A DNA stretch of 64,000 bases, taken from assembly GCA_041917295.1 (NCBI GenBank), contig JAYRXX010000021.1, forward strand, positions 124,001-188,000. Reading direction: 5' to 3'. This document shows positions 1 to 9,597 of this stretch, one piece after another; the stretch's first letter is position 1, and the number at the start of each line of letters is the position of its first letter. The stretch comes from JADKHR01 sp041917295 (GTDB taxonomy: Bacteria; Elusimicrobiota; Elusimicrobia; FEN-1173). The notes beneath the pieces are model-generated. The model worked only from the letters and a program-made list of their open reading frames with translations, did not search any database and was not told the DNA's origin. A program made the position numbers and the translations under genes.

Positions 1-848
1 TTGAGTCGGGCCATTGGCCCTTCCAATTCTTTTGGAAAGGGATCCAACCTGTTGAGAAGTTCCGGCAAGGGAAGCGTCGAAACAAGCGCTTGATAGGGGA
101 GGAGATCCCCCGAGGACAACCGAACCCGGCGCTCTCGCCAGTCCACGGATTGCAAAGAAACGCCCAAGCGAAGGCCTCCCACTTTTTTCGCCAAGGCCTC
201 AGCCAGAACTTGTATTCCGCCCCGCCGGGGATAGAGAAAAGAGGTGTTGTATCCGAACCGTTTGCGGTGGTGTTGCCGGGCCCCCGCTTCCACCTCCGCC
301 AAGGTGGGAACGGGGACAAAGTTTCCGCACCAGTCGGGTGTCATTTCCGTGGCCGGGACGCCCCACAACTTTTCGTTGTAGGGGATCATAAAATTCCGGG
401 AAATGCCTTTTCCAAACAGCCGCAGGCACCACTCTTTGAAAGTCGGAGTCGGGTCGCTTTTCGCAAAAGGATGGTCCCCGTAAAGGGCCCGGGCGGACCG
501 AACTCCGTTGACACAGTCGCGCACCACGGAAACCGGAAGACCAAACAGATTGGCTTGAAAAGGATAGGGAGTTTGAACCCCATGGGAATGGATCCACGCA
601 CGTCGAACGCATTCCACCGTGTTGCCCCGCAAAAGTTGCCGAACCAGGGATTTGGTGTAGGGATCGTGCAGATGGAGCAGATGTCCTGTGAAATCAAACG
701 TAAACCCGCCGACGGAGACGGACCGAGCTGTTCCCCCCACTTGCAGTTCCCGATCAATCACCACCGCGGGCGATTTCAAATGATAAGCGCACGACAACCC
801 CGCCAACCCCGCCCCCGCCACAACAACAGAGGAACGGTCGAGATTCAC
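1..848 (-). CDS. FAD-dependent oxidoreductase, amine-oxidase / UDP-galactopyranose mutase-like (3' part beyond window)
   Basis: Reading leftward from a GTG at 848, the frame stays open to the window edge for about 282 residues. The N-terminus has a dinucleotide-binding motif (VVVAGAGLAGLSCAYHL, about residues 8-24), then a short GG element (QVGGTAR) and an FDFTGHLLH segment. This pattern is typical of NAD(P)/FAD-binding amine-oxidase-like proteins (protoporphyrinogen-oxidase-like, UGM-like) found in surface-polysaccharide loci. The stretch MIPYNEKLWGVP is also typical of that group. The GTG abuts the TGA stop of the WecA-like gene, so the two are probably translationally coupled. The C-terminal part is missing, so the substrate cannot be assigned; a sugar-nucleotide or lipid-linked sugar is an inference from neighbouring glycosyltransferases. 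Frame and family are well supported; exact reaction is not. Confidence 0.75.
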   Translation of the reverse strand, partial: MNLDRSSVVVAGAGLAGLSCAYHLKSPAVVIDRELQVGGTARSVSVGGFTFDFTGHLLHLHDPYTKSLVRQLLRGNTVECVRRAWIHSHGVQTPYPFQANLFGLPVSVVRDCVNGVRSARALYGDHPFAKSDPTPTFKEWCLRLFGKGISRNFMIPYNEKLWGVPATEMTPDWCGNFVPVPTLAEVEAGARQHHRKRFGYNTSFLYPRRGGIQVLAEALAKKVGGLRLGVSLQSVDWRERRVRLSSGDLLPYQALVSTLPLPELLNRLDPFPKELEGPMARL

Positions 849-1874
849 TCAACGGACCACGACATCGTGGAGTTTGATGAGGACGATGAGGCCCGCCAGA
901 AGAATTACGACAGCCAGGGCGATGGTGCCATACAGGGGCATCATGGTTAAGAGAAACGCGCCTGTCGACAAGACCGACGCGGCGACAACAAAAGCAATCA
1001 CCACCCGTTCTTTCGAGTACCCCAACGCGCGCAGCTTGAGGGCCAAATGATCTTTGGACCCAAGAAAGGGGGATTTCCCCTGTTTAATCCGCATCAAACT
1101 GACAAACAGGGTGTCGTAAACGGGCAATCCCAAAATTAAGAGAGGAGCAAAAAGGCCCGCGTCGTTGAACTTTGTGTAGTTTGTGCCAAGAGAAAGGCCC
1201 GCTAAAATAAATCCCAACATCAAGCTCCCCATGTCGCCCATAAAAATTTTCCTTTTTTGTGACATATTGTGAGGAATGAACGCCAACGCGGCTCCCACGA
1301 CCGCGGCGGCGGCGAAATTGACATAAATTTGTTCCGTGGGAATAGAAATTAGCAAAAAGCCCAACGCCGCCACCACCACCTGGGACGCCGCCAATCCATC
1401 CATAATATCGATTAAATTAATGGCATTCGAAATGGCCGTCACCCAAAACACCGTCAACAACATGGCCACCCAATCGGGCTGGACGAAGCGGATCCGAATA
1501 TCAAAGGCAATCAGCAGGCCGGCCGCGATGAACTGATAAAAAAATTTGGCCTGAAACGACAGACCCAAAGGTTTTTTTAAATCGTCCACAAGTCCAACCA
1601 TCGCCAAAAATCCCGCTCCCAACAACAAACCCCACAAGGACTGCAATGTTCCTGACGGGAAATGGGTCACGCCCCTCAACAAAACCAACGCCCCCGCGAA
1701 CCCCAAAAAAATGGCCAAACCGCCCAGATAGGGCACCGGGGTTTTGTGGGTTTTAACGTCCGTGTGGGGGTGGTCTAAAACATTCCACCGAACGGCCATC
1801 CAACGGGCCACCGGCGTCGACAGAAATGTGATCAAAAACGCCGACAAAAACGCGACAACGTAAAGAAGGATCAT
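849..1874 (-). CDS. WecA/TagO-like polyprenyl-phosphate sugar-1-phosphate transferase
   Basis: Integral membrane enzyme of the MraY/WecA family, expected to move a sugar-1-phosphate (usually GlcNAc-1-P) from a UDP-sugar to undecaprenyl phosphate, starting a surface glycan on the cytoplasmic face. The family motifs are visible: LVDDLKK (Asp pair about 97-98), NAINLIDIMDG (about 150-160) and FMGDMGSLMLG (about 211-221). About ten hydrophobic segments span the 341 residues, the normal length. The variant NLIDIMDG and absence of the MraY signature favour WecA/TagO/Rfe over peptidoglycan MraY. Its ATG overlaps the stop of the upstream GT-C gene by four bases, and a GTG-started FAD enzyme follows directly, so it sits in a glycan-assembly operon. 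The exact sugar is unknown. Confidence 0.9.
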   Translation of the reverse strand: MILLYVVAFLSAFLITFLSTPVARWMAVRWNVLDHPHTDVKTHKTPVPYLGGLAIFLGFAGALVLLRGVTHFPSGTLQSLWGLLLGAGFLAMVGLVDDLKKPLGLSFQAKFFYQFIAAGLLIAFDIRIRFVQPDWVAMLLTVFWVTAISNAINLIDIMDGLAASQVVVAALGFLLISIPTEQIYVNFAAAAVVGAALAFIPHNMSQKRKIFMGDMGSLMLGFILAGLSLGTNYTKFNDAGLFAPLLILGLPVYDTLFVSLMRIKQGKSPFLGSKDHLALKLRALGYSKERVVIAFVVAASVLSTGAFLLTMMPLYGTIALAVVILLAGLIVLIKLHDVVVR

Positions 1875-3856
1875 TCGGGGAGAGCCAGCAAAACAGTGCC
1901 CTCGGTTGAATGGATTGGGCGAAGAGATTTAAGTCCGGAATAAAAAACAGTTTTCCCGTGGTCCGACAGATCCAATACCCGATACCCTTCCAACCGTTTG
2001 GCCTCTTTAAAGTTGAAGAATATGTGCGTAAACCCCATTCCCTTCAACTTTTGGACAAAAGCGGGACCGTCCGGGGAATCAACGGTCCACGGCCGAAGCG
2101 GCGTGGGAAGAAGCCCCATGGGAGCCAAATGCCGACGGGGGCAATAATAAGCCCGTTGGTCCCCCACAAAAAGGACGTTGGCGTTTTCCGGAAGATTTTG
2201 TTTCATGAATTCCATGGCCGGGTAATAGTCTAGTTTTTTTGAGAGGTATTCCGAACGGGAAAGGAGGCCCAACGAGGCCGGAAGGGGGCCGCGAACCTCT
2301 TCAAAAATATAAAACAAAATCCCGTTGGAGACCACGAACAGACCAAAAACAATCGCGCCGACACGCCGGACCCACGGTCCGGCCTCTTTCCAAACGACAC
2401 CGGCCCCTTCGCCCGCCAGCAAACAAACCAATGGAAAAATCGGGAACAAAAACCGCAAAACCGGTCTCAAGGAAGCCCACACCATCACATGGGCCACCGC
2501 GTAAGAAATCAAAACGCTCCGTCCCCGTTTAAAGGTCAAAACGGAGAGGGGAACCAACAGAAGCGGCAACGCCCATCCCATGTCGCCGGTCACATCGTAT
2601 CCGCCGCCAAACGATTGGGGATTTTTTATTAATCGAAAGGGCATCTGAAAAAGTTCGATTAACAAATTGCTCTTGCCCTTATACTCCGCCAACACTTCGA
2701 AATAGGCCTTTGCCGATTCTTCAAACATGTACACATTTTTTGCCGGAAAGATCGACGGCAAAAAAGGGAACACCGGATTTCCGCCCGTGAAATAGTAGTT
2801 TTTAACCATCCAGGGGACGAACAGGGCAAACGAGGGAAGAGCCACGCAGGCCCCATCCAACAACCGGTCTCGAATTGACCGGGGGCCGGGCCAACACACG
2901 ACAAGGCCCGAGAGAAGAGCCGGGGTCATCACACCGGTGTATTTGATCCCCGCGGCAAATCCACCGGCGCACCCCGCCACCACCAGCCAGGCGCGATTTT
3001 GTTCACGGACTCCACGATCAGCGGCCCAAACGGCCAGGACGGTATAAAACGCCAAGGGCATTTCCACATACGTTTCCGTTGACAACATCAGAACGCAGGG
3101 GGCGGTTAAAAAAAGCAGTAAGTCCCATCGTTTCTCTTGGCCACGCCCCATGACCCACACCAACGCCCCCGTGGCCACGCCGAAGAACAGATTGAACAAA
3201 TGGGCGGACACGTCACTGCCCGCCGCCAGGAACCAACCAAAAATCAGCTCCATGTTTTGAGGAAAATGCCCGTATTGGTTGTAAGGGACAAACCCGATTT
3301 TCCCCTCCTGAAGATAGCGAAGCGGAAGAGCCAGATGGTAGACAAGACTGTCGTAGTACGTCGGCGGAGCCAGGGCCACCAATATCCCCAAAATAAACAC
3401 AACCGCGGCGGTGGCTTTCACGCCCGACCCCAAGGTCAAAGTTGCAGGTATCGTTAACTCCCCTTTCTCAACGGCACGGATGGCTCTGCGCCATTCGCCC
3501 GCGCCCAGAGCCCCCCACACCAAAGTAAAGAGGGCTATCGGTGTCGGTGAATAAAAACCGGCGGTTCCCAGGATCAACAAACCCAACGAAAAGGGGATCA
3601 GACCAACCGCAAATGAAAGAAGAACCGATTCGATCCACCCCCTCTCTTCAATTGTGGTTCGCCGATCGGATCCAGTCCACCGAAGAATCGCTCGGCCGGA
3701 CCCGGCGGAAAAGGCGGCCAATAACACAGCCAACGCCCCTTCCCACAATCGACCGAAAAAACCCGGGATAGGATAGTATCGGAAATAGGTGGCGACCATC
3801 GAAACCGCAACACTTCCGTAAAGGCCAATTACGATTTTGGATTGAACAGAGCGCAC
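1871..3856 (-). CDS. GT-C membrane glycosyltransferase (ArnT/PMT-like)
   Basis: A 661-residue polytopic membrane protein with many hydrophobic helices through about residue 530 and a soluble C-terminal tail. The first large loop holds YYDSLVYHLALPLRY (about 165-180), with the acidic residue found at that position in dolichyl/undecaprenyl-phosphate-sugar-dependent GT-C enzymes. Such proteins transfer a sugar from a lipid-phosphate donor to an acceptor on the periplasmic side. The adjacent GT2 gene, which overlaps its 5' end by 28 bases, could make the donor. The start is GTG at 3856 with AAAGG upstream. The C-terminal soluble region (about 540-661) resembles those of other GT39/GT83 proteins but no motif is recognised. 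Acceptor (glycan, lipid or pilin) is unknown. Confidence 0.8.
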   Translation of the reverse strand: MRSVQSKIVIGLYGSVAVSMVATYFRYYPIPGFFGRLWEGALAVLLAAFSAGSGRAILRWTGSDRRTTIEERGWIESVLLSFAVGLIPFSLGLLILGTAGFYSPTPIALFTLVWGALGAGEWRRAIRAVEKGELTIPATLTLGSGVKATAAVVFILGILVALAPPTYYDSLVYHLALPLRYLQEGKIGFVPYNQYGHFPQNMELIFGWFLAAGSDVSAHLFNLFFGVATGALVWVMGRGQEKRWDLLLFLTAPCVLMLSTETYVEMPLAFYTVLAVWAADRGVREQNRAWLVVAGCAGGFAAGIKYTGVMTPALLSGLVVCWPGPRSIRDRLLDGACVALPSFALFVPWMVKNYYFTGGNPVFPFLPSIFPAKNVYMFEESAKAYFEVLAEYKGKSNLLIELFQMPFRLIKNPQSFGGGYDVTGDMGWALPLLLVPLSVLTFKRGRSVLISYAVAHVMVWASLRPVLRFLFPIFPLVCLLAGEGAGVVWKEAGPWVRRVGAIVFGLFVVSNGILFYIFEEVRGPLPASLGLLSRSEYLSKKLDYYPAMEFMKQNLPENANVLFVGDQRAYYCPRRHLAPMGLLPTPLRPWTVDSPDGPAFVQKLKGMGFTHIFFNFKEAKRLEGYRVLDLSDHGKTVFYSGLKSLRPIHSTEGTVLLALPE

Positions 3857-4566
3857 GGCGCTACCTTTACCTTAAACAAAATCCATTGCACTAAAACCCA
3901 CAACGTACCCAAGCCATACCACAGGCTGCGGCGGAAACTGATCGACGAGGACACTTTTTCATACCGTGTCGGAACAGGGATGTCTCCCAACCGAAACCCA
4001 AAATGAACCGACTGAACAATGAACTGTTGGTCAAAGACAAAATTGTCGGAATTTTTTTCCCAGGGGATTGTTTCCAGAACGCGCCGGTGATAGGCCCGGT
4101 AGCCGCTGTGGGTTTCACCCAAATTTTGGCCGAGGACAAAATTCTCTAATCCCGTCAGAGCCCGGTTAAAAAAATATTTATAGGCCGGCATTCCTCCCGA
4201 GATGGATTCTTTCCGAGTCCGAATCCGGCAACCGAACACCACATCCACCACATCTTTTTCGATCAGCCCGGTCATAAAAGGTGTCAACCGGGAATCGTAT
4301 TGATAATCGGGATGAATCATTACAACAATGTCCGCTCCCCGATCCAGTGCCGCTCGGTAACAGGTTTTTTGATTGGCCCCATAACCCTTATTTTTGGGGT
4401 GCCGAATAACGGTTAACCCCAACCGTTCGGCCACAGCGACGGTTCCGTCCCGGGAAGCGTCGTCGACCAAAATAATTTCGTCCACGGCCCCGGGTGGAAT
4501 GTCTTTCAATGTTTTTTCCAGCGTTTTTTCGGCGTTGTACGCCGGAAGCACAGCCACGACTTTCAT
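3829..4566 (-). CDS. GT2 family glycosyltransferase (dolichyl/undecaprenyl-phosphate sugar synthase-like)
   Basis: Family 2 glycosyltransferase of 245 residues from the chosen start. It begins MKVVAVLPAYNAEKTL, with VDDAS (about 34-38) as nucleotide-sugar contact and HPDYQYD (about 85-91) in place of the usual DADGQ metal-binding element. The C-terminal third has SGYRAY and FVFDQQF, typical of DPM1/polyprenyl-phosphate sugar synthases, and ends with a hydrophobic segment (YGLGTLWVLVQWILFKV) likely to sit on the membrane. An in-frame Met lies 12 codons upstream, but AAGGAGAGGGGA directly precedes the ATG at 4566, which decides the start. The gene overlaps the GT-C gene downstream, consistent with supplying its lipid-linked sugar donor. 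About 138 bases separate it from the upstream fused glycosyltransferase. Confidence 0.85.
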   Translation of the reverse strand: MKVVAVLPAYNAEKTLEKTLKDIPPGAVDEIILVDDASRDGTVAVAERLGLTVIRHPKNKGYGANQKTCYRAALDRGADIVVMIHPDYQYDSRLTPFMTGLIEKDVVDVVFGCRIRTRKESISGGMPAYKYFFNRALTGLENFVLGQNLGETHSGYRAYHRRVLETIPWEKNSDNFVFDQQFIVQSVHFGFRLGDIPVPTRYEKVSSSISFRRSLWYGLGTLWVLVQWILFKVKVAPCALFNPKS

Positions 4567-4704
4567 TCCCCTCTCCTTTTGCATGTATAACTCAATTGCC
4601 ACGGGTCAACTTTCATATTTCGCCTTCAAGCCTGAGGAATTTAAGCATTTGTTCCAACACAACAGAAGGGGCCTGAATACGCCGCCATGCCCGATGGAAA
4701 CAAC

Positions 4705-6942
4705 TCAACGAATTTTTTCTTGCCCGGAAAATAGGGCGACCGTCGGATTGTGGACCCCCCGGGAAGAGGGATCGGAAAATTTTTGAATCAATGAAAAGTG
4801 CTCCTGGAACAATTTAAACTTGGGATCCGAATCCGGGGAAGCGGAGCTAACGAGCAAATAGTCATAGGAATTTAGTTCGGTCACCAAATCCGCCGACGCA
4901 GGGACCCCTTTTTCAACCGGAGCCAACCGTTGGTCCGTAAAATCGACCTTGATTTCAAAAGGGTCGAGGGGAGAAAAGTTGGGGGTGTGGGAGAACCGAA
5001 GAATATGGCTCCCGGGTGGGACATGGGATCTCACCCAATCCGCCATTTGTAGGCGGGTGTCTCGCCTTTCAAGATATCGGATTTCCCGGAGGGTCGGTGG
5101 AAGTGACAACAGCAAAACCGCAAGGATCAACCCTGCGGTCGCCCAGGGGCGACGGGAAAAAACCGTGGACACCCCCCGGGCCGCTAATAAAATCAACGGG
5201 GGGTAAAGCCCTAGCGCATAATGGGGATTCTGTAGCCGCCACAGACCCACAAAACAAAGCACGCTGACCCACAAAATTGCCATCCACCGCCAGGTTCCGC
5301 CCTCACGAACCGCCACAACCAAACCCATTCCGCCCAGAACACACCCCAGCGGACCCACATTGTTCCACAGGTGGCCGATCGTAGGCAAAAAAGGCGTCCG
5401 CGTTCCCGGAACGCCAACAATTTTTGGCGCCAAGTGATTAAACCGCGACAAAAAATCTCCCGCGGCTAAAAAGGTAAACGGCGCCCCGACAAAAAATCCA
5501 ATCCCGGTGAAAGCGAGCAAGATCGCGATCAACCGAACGGGTTTGTGGTGTTTTTCGATTAATGGGATGGCGATAAGCGGAAACATAAGCACGCAGGGAT
5601 AATATTTTGTCGCGGCCGCTAAGCCCACGCAGAAAGCGGCGACGGCGGCGTGACGGACGGATCCGGAACCTTGAAATTCCAATATGCGGTCTAGGGCCAA
5701 GAGCGTAAAAAAACAGGCGGTTACATCGACGGTGCCATAGTGGCTTTGTTGAACGTGCAAAACATTGACAGCCATCCAGGCGGCTGAGAAAAGGCCCACA
5801 GCCTGTCCTGCCCGACGCCGACCGATATCGTAGATCAACCACACCGTTAAGAGAGCAAACCCCACCGAAAGGCCCCGGGCCATGAGCGTGAACGGGGTTC
5901 CATCCCCCTCCACATAAATCTTTGCAAAGCCGTCCAGCCCTGCCCCACCCAACAAACCAGAAAGGGTGGAAACCAATCGAACGGTCCCCGCCAAAAGATA
6001 AAGGAAAAATCCAGGATAATCATAAAAGTCGGGGTTGAGAACACCGGCCACGATCCTCAAGGAATAGTGGATCACCACGGACTCGTCAATATGGGCGTAT
6101 TTTAACGGCAACCCCCAATCCAACGCCCGCAACCGAAAATAAAGGGCCACAGCCAGGATTCCGGCTCCGCAAAACCAAGTCAACAATGGAGATAAGCCGA
6201 CAGAATCGCCATGCTTGACTTGTTTTCTTAAACGAAGGGCAACCGCCAGGTTTCGGACAATCGTGGAGCCCACCCGCATTTTACTGGCGGTTGGTTTTTT
6301 ATCGTAACGAAGGATAAGCGGAACTTCCGCCACCCTGGGTTGAAACGATCCAGCTTTCACCACCAGCTCAGCCGAAGCCGCAAACCCGGATTCAGTGATT
6401 AACCGCGGGAATTTTTCCCTCATTTGCTTGACCAAAGAACCTGAGTAACACCGAAACCCACAGGTGTAGTCTTTAAGTCCACGAACGGGAATCAACATCC
6501 TAAAAACGTAAGTGGCGCACTCGCTCAGAAAACGGCGATAAGCGGGCACGCCCGTCACTTGGGCGCCCTGAACAAACCGGGATGCCACCACCAAATCGGC
6601 CTGATTATTCTCAATCAGCCGAACCATCTCCGGAATTTGAGCGGGGGAATGAGTATTGTCGGCATCCAACGTGACCACGACATCGTTGTCGGAAAGAAAA
6701 GGGCCCATTGCCGAAAAACCCGTTTTCAAAGCCGCTCCCAACCCCCGATTTGTGGCGTGTCGAACCAGTTCCAAGGAACATTTTCCCCCCCGCGATTCCG
6801 CCACCTGAGCCGTCCGATCCGTCGACCCATCGTCCACAACCCAAACCCGCAAAGAGAAACCAGCCAACGAACAAATAAGAGATTCTAAAACATCCCCCAA
6901 AGCCGACTCTTCATTATATGCGGCTAGCAGGACGTGAATCAT
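4705..6942 (-). CDS. Fused GT2 - GT-C glycosyltransferase
   Basis: A 745-residue two-part protein. Residues 1 to about 235 form a GT2 domain: MIHVLLAAYNEE, VVDDGSTDRT (about 35-44), VTLDADNTHSP (about 91-101), then a YTCGFRCYSG element. From about residue 250 a polytopic GT-C region begins, with a loop motif YAHIDESVVIHYSL containing the acidic pair typical of PMT/ArnT-like enzymes, followed by about ten membrane helices and a periplasmic tail. The family logic suggests that one polypeptide both makes a polyprenyl-phosphate sugar and transfers the sugar outside the membrane; this is inference. It lies 12 bases after the TPR membrane protein and continues the pilus-to-glycan gene run. No frameshift separates the halves: the frame is continuous. 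Confidence 0.85.
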   Translation of the reverse strand: MIHVLLAAYNEESALGDVLESLICSLAGFSLRVWVVDDGSTDRTAQVAESRGGKCSLELVRHATNRGLGAALKTGFSAMGPFLSDNDVVVTLDADNTHSPAQIPEMVRLIENNQADLVVASRFVQGAQVTGVPAYRRFLSECATYVFRMLIPVRGLKDYTCGFRCYSGSLVKQMREKFPRLITESGFAASAELVVKAGSFQPRVAEVPLILRYDKKPTASKMRVGSTIVRNLAVALRLRKQVKHGDSVGLSPLLTWFCGAGILAVALYFRLRALDWGLPLKYAHIDESVVIHYSLRIVAGVLNPDFYDYPGFFLYLLAGTVRLVSTLSGLLGGAGLDGFAKIYVEGDGTPFTLMARGLSVGFALLTVWLIYDIGRRRAGQAVGLFSAAWMAVNVLHVQQSHYGTVDVTACFFTLLALDRILEFQGSGSVRHAAVAAFCVGLAAATKYYPCVLMFPLIAIPLIEKHHKPVRLIAILLAFTGIGFFVGAPFTFLAAGDFLSRFNHLAPKIVGVPGTRTPFLPTIGHLWNNVGPLGCVLGGMGLVVAVREGGTWRWMAILWVSVLCFVGLWRLQNPHYALGLYPPLILLAARGVSTVFSRRPWATAGLILAVLLLSLPPTLREIRYLERRDTRLQMADWVRSHVPPGSHILRFSHTPNFSPLDPFEIKVDFTDQRLAPVEKGVPASADLVTELNSYDYLLVSSASPDSDPKFKLFQEHFSLIQKFSDPSSRGVHNPTVALFSGQEKIR

Positions 6943-6954
6943 TTACGGATTTTT

Positions 6955-7653
6955 CTATTTAGAAGAGTGAAACAAACGAATGGAATAATAGGTCAGGGAT
7001 GCGACTAAGGAAAAAATGCCTGTTCGGCCCATGAGCACGGCGAAAGCGGCTAATTTTGGAGAGGCGCTGTCCGGTTGAAGACCCATTTTTTGGCGGACAA
7101 TAACCCACACAATCAAACAAACCAAGGCCAGAATGGGCGCCGCGCGACCAAACACAGTTCGAACAAAACCGCCGGAAGGACCTGAATTTTGAACAGGCTC
7201 AGCCTTCAAAAAATAGAGAGTTTGGATTTTTTTAAAAGCTTCTTTGTAGCTTTCCGCTTCCGCGCCCCGGGCAATGCGCGCGCGGTATTCTTCCATCACT
7301 TCGGCCAATTGGTCGGCCTTGACCGCCGCGGTCATAAGGCCTTCATGGGCCTTCGCGTCTTTCGGATCGGAATTGACCAACCGCCAATACTCTTCCAGCG
7401 CGTGCTGATAAAACGGCTTAAACGAAACCCGATCCGCCTTTGCGACGTAAGCCGCCGCTAACCCATGTCGCAACCGCCGATCGTCCGGCACCTGCCGTAA
7501 GGCAATTTGGAATATTTTGAGAACATCATCGGAAGCCTGCCGCTGGCGGGCAATGTCGGCCTGCTTTAAAAATCCCTCCACGACGAGCTCGTTCTCGTTC
7601 GAGGAAGGGTTCGATGTCACCGGAGGATCTCTGTCACGATCAGTCGGGCACAA
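6955..7653 (-). CDS. TPR-like protein with two C-terminal membrane segments, unknown function
   Basis: A 232-residue protein whose 5' end overlaps the last 14 bases of pilQ. Residues about 25-150 are helical and look like degenerate tetratricopeptide repeats (LKIFQIALRQVPDDRRLRHGL; ALEEYWRLVNSDPKDAKAHEGL in the next unit). The C-terminus has two hydrophobic segments (RAAPILALVCLIVWVIV and GIFSLVASLTYYSI), so it is probably anchored with its TPR part in the cytoplasm. Co-transcription with pilMNOPQ suggests a pilus-related or envelope role, but it does not match PilF/PilW, which are outer-membrane lipoproteins. Translation may start at the first Met or a few codons later. Function is not recognised. 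Confidence 0.7.
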   Translation of the reverse strand: MCPTDRDRDPPVTSNPSSNENELVVEGFLKQADIARQRQASDDVLKIFQIALRQVPDDRRLRHGLAAAYVAKADRVSFKPFYQHALEEYWRLVNSDPKDAKAHEGLMTAAVKADQLAEVMEEYRARIARGAEAESYKEAFKKIQTLYFLKAEPVQNSGPSGGFVRTVFGRAAPILALVCLIVWVIVRQKMGLQPDSASPKLAAFAVLMGRTGIFSLVASLTYYSIRLFHSSK

Positions 7654-9553
7654 CCCGTGCGGTCACAAAGACCAAAATCTCTTTGCGCCGTTTGTCGTTC
7701 GATGTGCTTCGGAAAAACACACCCAACACGGGCAAGTCGCCCAGAAGAGGCACTTTCGAGGCGGTCTCCACCATTTTTTCGCTGACCAACCCGCCGATGA
7801 CCAAGGTTTCCCCGTCTTTAATCATTACTTCGGTTTCCGCCACGGTTGTATCGATGGTGGGAGGCGAAATGCGCGCGTCGGCCACCTCGCTCACTTCGGG
7901 CCGAACCTTCAACCGGATTCGGTTGTCCACATTGATGGTGGGAGTCACGTCGATAAGAAACCCCACCGAAAGGAACGTAATGGTTTCGGTCACCACGCCG
8001 TTGGACACCGTGCTGGTCTTGTACGGCACCTGGGAACCGATCTGAATCCGGGCCGCCTGGTTGTTGGTGGTGATCACCTTGGGATTGGTTAGGGTCTTGG
8101 TTTGCCCGTCCCGTTCAAGGGCGTTAAGCGTCATCGTCAAAATGTCGGAGTTGTTGATAAAGCCAAAAGTAATGGCCGCCTCTTGCGGGCCGGGTAGACT
8201 CACACCGGTTCCCCGAGAGGCTGCCTTTCTTGCTTGAATAACGGCGGCAGAAAGATCTCCTGTGGCTGGGTCAGAGACAACTGTACCCCAACCTGGCCCA
8301 CCGACGGCGGTATCCTCTTCCGTCCCTGCTTTGACATTTTTCCAACCCAGGTTTCGTTGAGTCGAACCGCTTGTGGCCGAGTTCGCATACTCCCACTGAA
8401 CGCCCAGTTGAAGTGTCTTGTTCACGTCGATCTGGACCACTTTGGTTTCGATCAAAACCTGGGGAGGCTTGCTGTCCAACTCCGCAATCAATCGTTCCGC
8501 GGCGGCCAACCCTTCCGGGGTATCCGTTACCACCAGGGCATTGTTGCGCTCGTCCACGGTCACCTTGGCGTTGGGCGAAATTCGGACCGCGCCCAAATGG
8601 GCGGCAATTTCGGCGGCTTTTCCGTAATTGAGAACGTAGGTTTTGTAGTTAACCACAGAACGGCCCCGATCCAAACTCAATGTTTCCGGCGTCAAAATCC
8701 GAATCACGTTGCTCCCCATTTGTTGGGCCACCAACCCTTGCATCGCAAGAATGGTGTTGAACACCTCGTTAAAAGGAACCTGGTCCAAATGAATGGTTAC
8801 AAAACCCCGAAGGTCCGCGGCATAAATAATGTTAACCCCGCTCATTTCGGAGAGGACACGAAGAACGTCTTTGATTTCCGCGTCCTCAAAATCGATGGTG
8901 ATCGGATTTTTGGGAAGAGACGCCAACAAATCTTTTACGCCCTTTCGGCTTCCTCCCAGAGATCGCTCAATGGCGGTGGATTCCACACGGGCGGTTTCTT
9001 CTCCATAGACCGCCGCGGTTTCTTTCGGCGCTACGGACTCGGCTCCGTTAAACTTCAGCACGATGCCGTTGCCTTCCCGAACAGATTGGTAGGGAACCGA
9101 ATCTTTGACGTCCAAAACAACCCGGGTGACCGTGTCGGTGCCTGATTTGAATTGCGCGCTTCGAATCTTCAACAACGCTCCGTCGTTAACGTTGGCGGTG
9201 TAGGGTTTGGGCCCGTGAACTGTTTGAGAAAGTTCCACCACAACCCGAGGCGGTTTGGTTAACGAAAAAACCCGGTAAGGGACTTCCCGGTCCATCAGAA
9301 TCCGAAGGGCGTTTTCCTTAAACGCGATGCTCTTTATGGTGGCCAGGGCCTCCCCCTGACTCACAGCGGTGGACAGGGCTTTCCCATGGACTCCGTCCAG
9401 GACCGCCGCTCCAAAAACCGTCGATTGGGGAATCGCCAAGGAGATCAACAGAAAAACGCGAAGGCCTTTTTCCAAAGCCGCTCGCGCGTTCCCTTTTCGA
9501 CCGTCATTCCGCGTCATTTCGGCAACGGTTCCAGTCCATTTAAATCTATCCAT
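7640..9553 (-). CDS. pilQ: Type IV pilus secretin PilQ
   Basis: Outer-membrane secretin through which the pilus fibre passes. From the chosen ATG it has 637 residues: signal peptide about 29-50 (LRVFLLISLAIPQSTVFGA), an AMIN domain (about 75-175, peptidoglycan binding), an STN/N0 domain (ITIDFEDAEIKDVLRVLSEM), an N1-type domain with NNALVVTDTPEGLAAAERLI, and the C-terminal secretin domain with TLTNPKVITTNNQAARI, VPYKT and VPLLGDLPVLGVFFR. All family blocks are present and intact. An in-frame ATA-proximal upstream start exists at 9580, but GAGGAGG lies just before the ATG at 9553, so the shorter form is chosen. It is last of the five pilMNOPQ genes and overlaps the TPR gene downstream. Confidence 0.95.
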   Translation of the reverse strand: MDRFKWTGTVAEMTRNDGRKGNARAALEKGLRVFLLISLAIPQSTVFGAAVLDGVHGKALSTAVSQGEALATIKSIAFKENALRILMDREVPYRVFSLTKPPRVVVELSQTVHGPKPYTANVNDGALLKIRSAQFKSGTDTVTRVVLDVKDSVPYQSVREGNGIVLKFNGAESVAPKETAAVYGEETARVESTAIERSLGGSRKGVKDLLASLPKNPITIDFEDAEIKDVLRVLSEMSGVNIIYAADLRGFVTIHLDQVPFNEVFNTILAMQGLVAQQMGSNVIRILTPETLSLDRGRSVVNYKTYVLNYGKAAEIAAHLGAVRISPNAKVTVDERNNALVVTDTPEGLAAAERLIAELDSKPPQVLIETKVVQIDVNKTLQLGVQWEYANSATSGSTQRNLGWKNVKAGTEEDTAVGGPGWGTVVSDPATGDLSAAVIQARKAASRGTGVSLPGPQEAAITFGFINNSDILTMTLNALERDGQTKTLTNPKVITTNNQAARIQIGSQVPYKTSTVSNGVVTETITFLSVGFLIDVTPTINVDNRIRLKVRPEVSEVADARISPPTIDTTVAETEVMIKDGETLVIGGLVSEKMVETASKVPLLGDLPVLGVFFRSTSNDKRRKEILVFVTARVVPD

Positions 9554-9597
9554 AGAATTTATGCCTCCTCGTTTATCCAAAACAAAATGGACTTCTT

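Noticed and set aside
90..950. Long open frame on the plus strand over the FAD enzyme and WecA-like genes
   Set aside because: Low-complexity Arg/Gly/Pro-rich text with no family pattern; the minus strand carries the GxGxxG motif and continuous family blocks.
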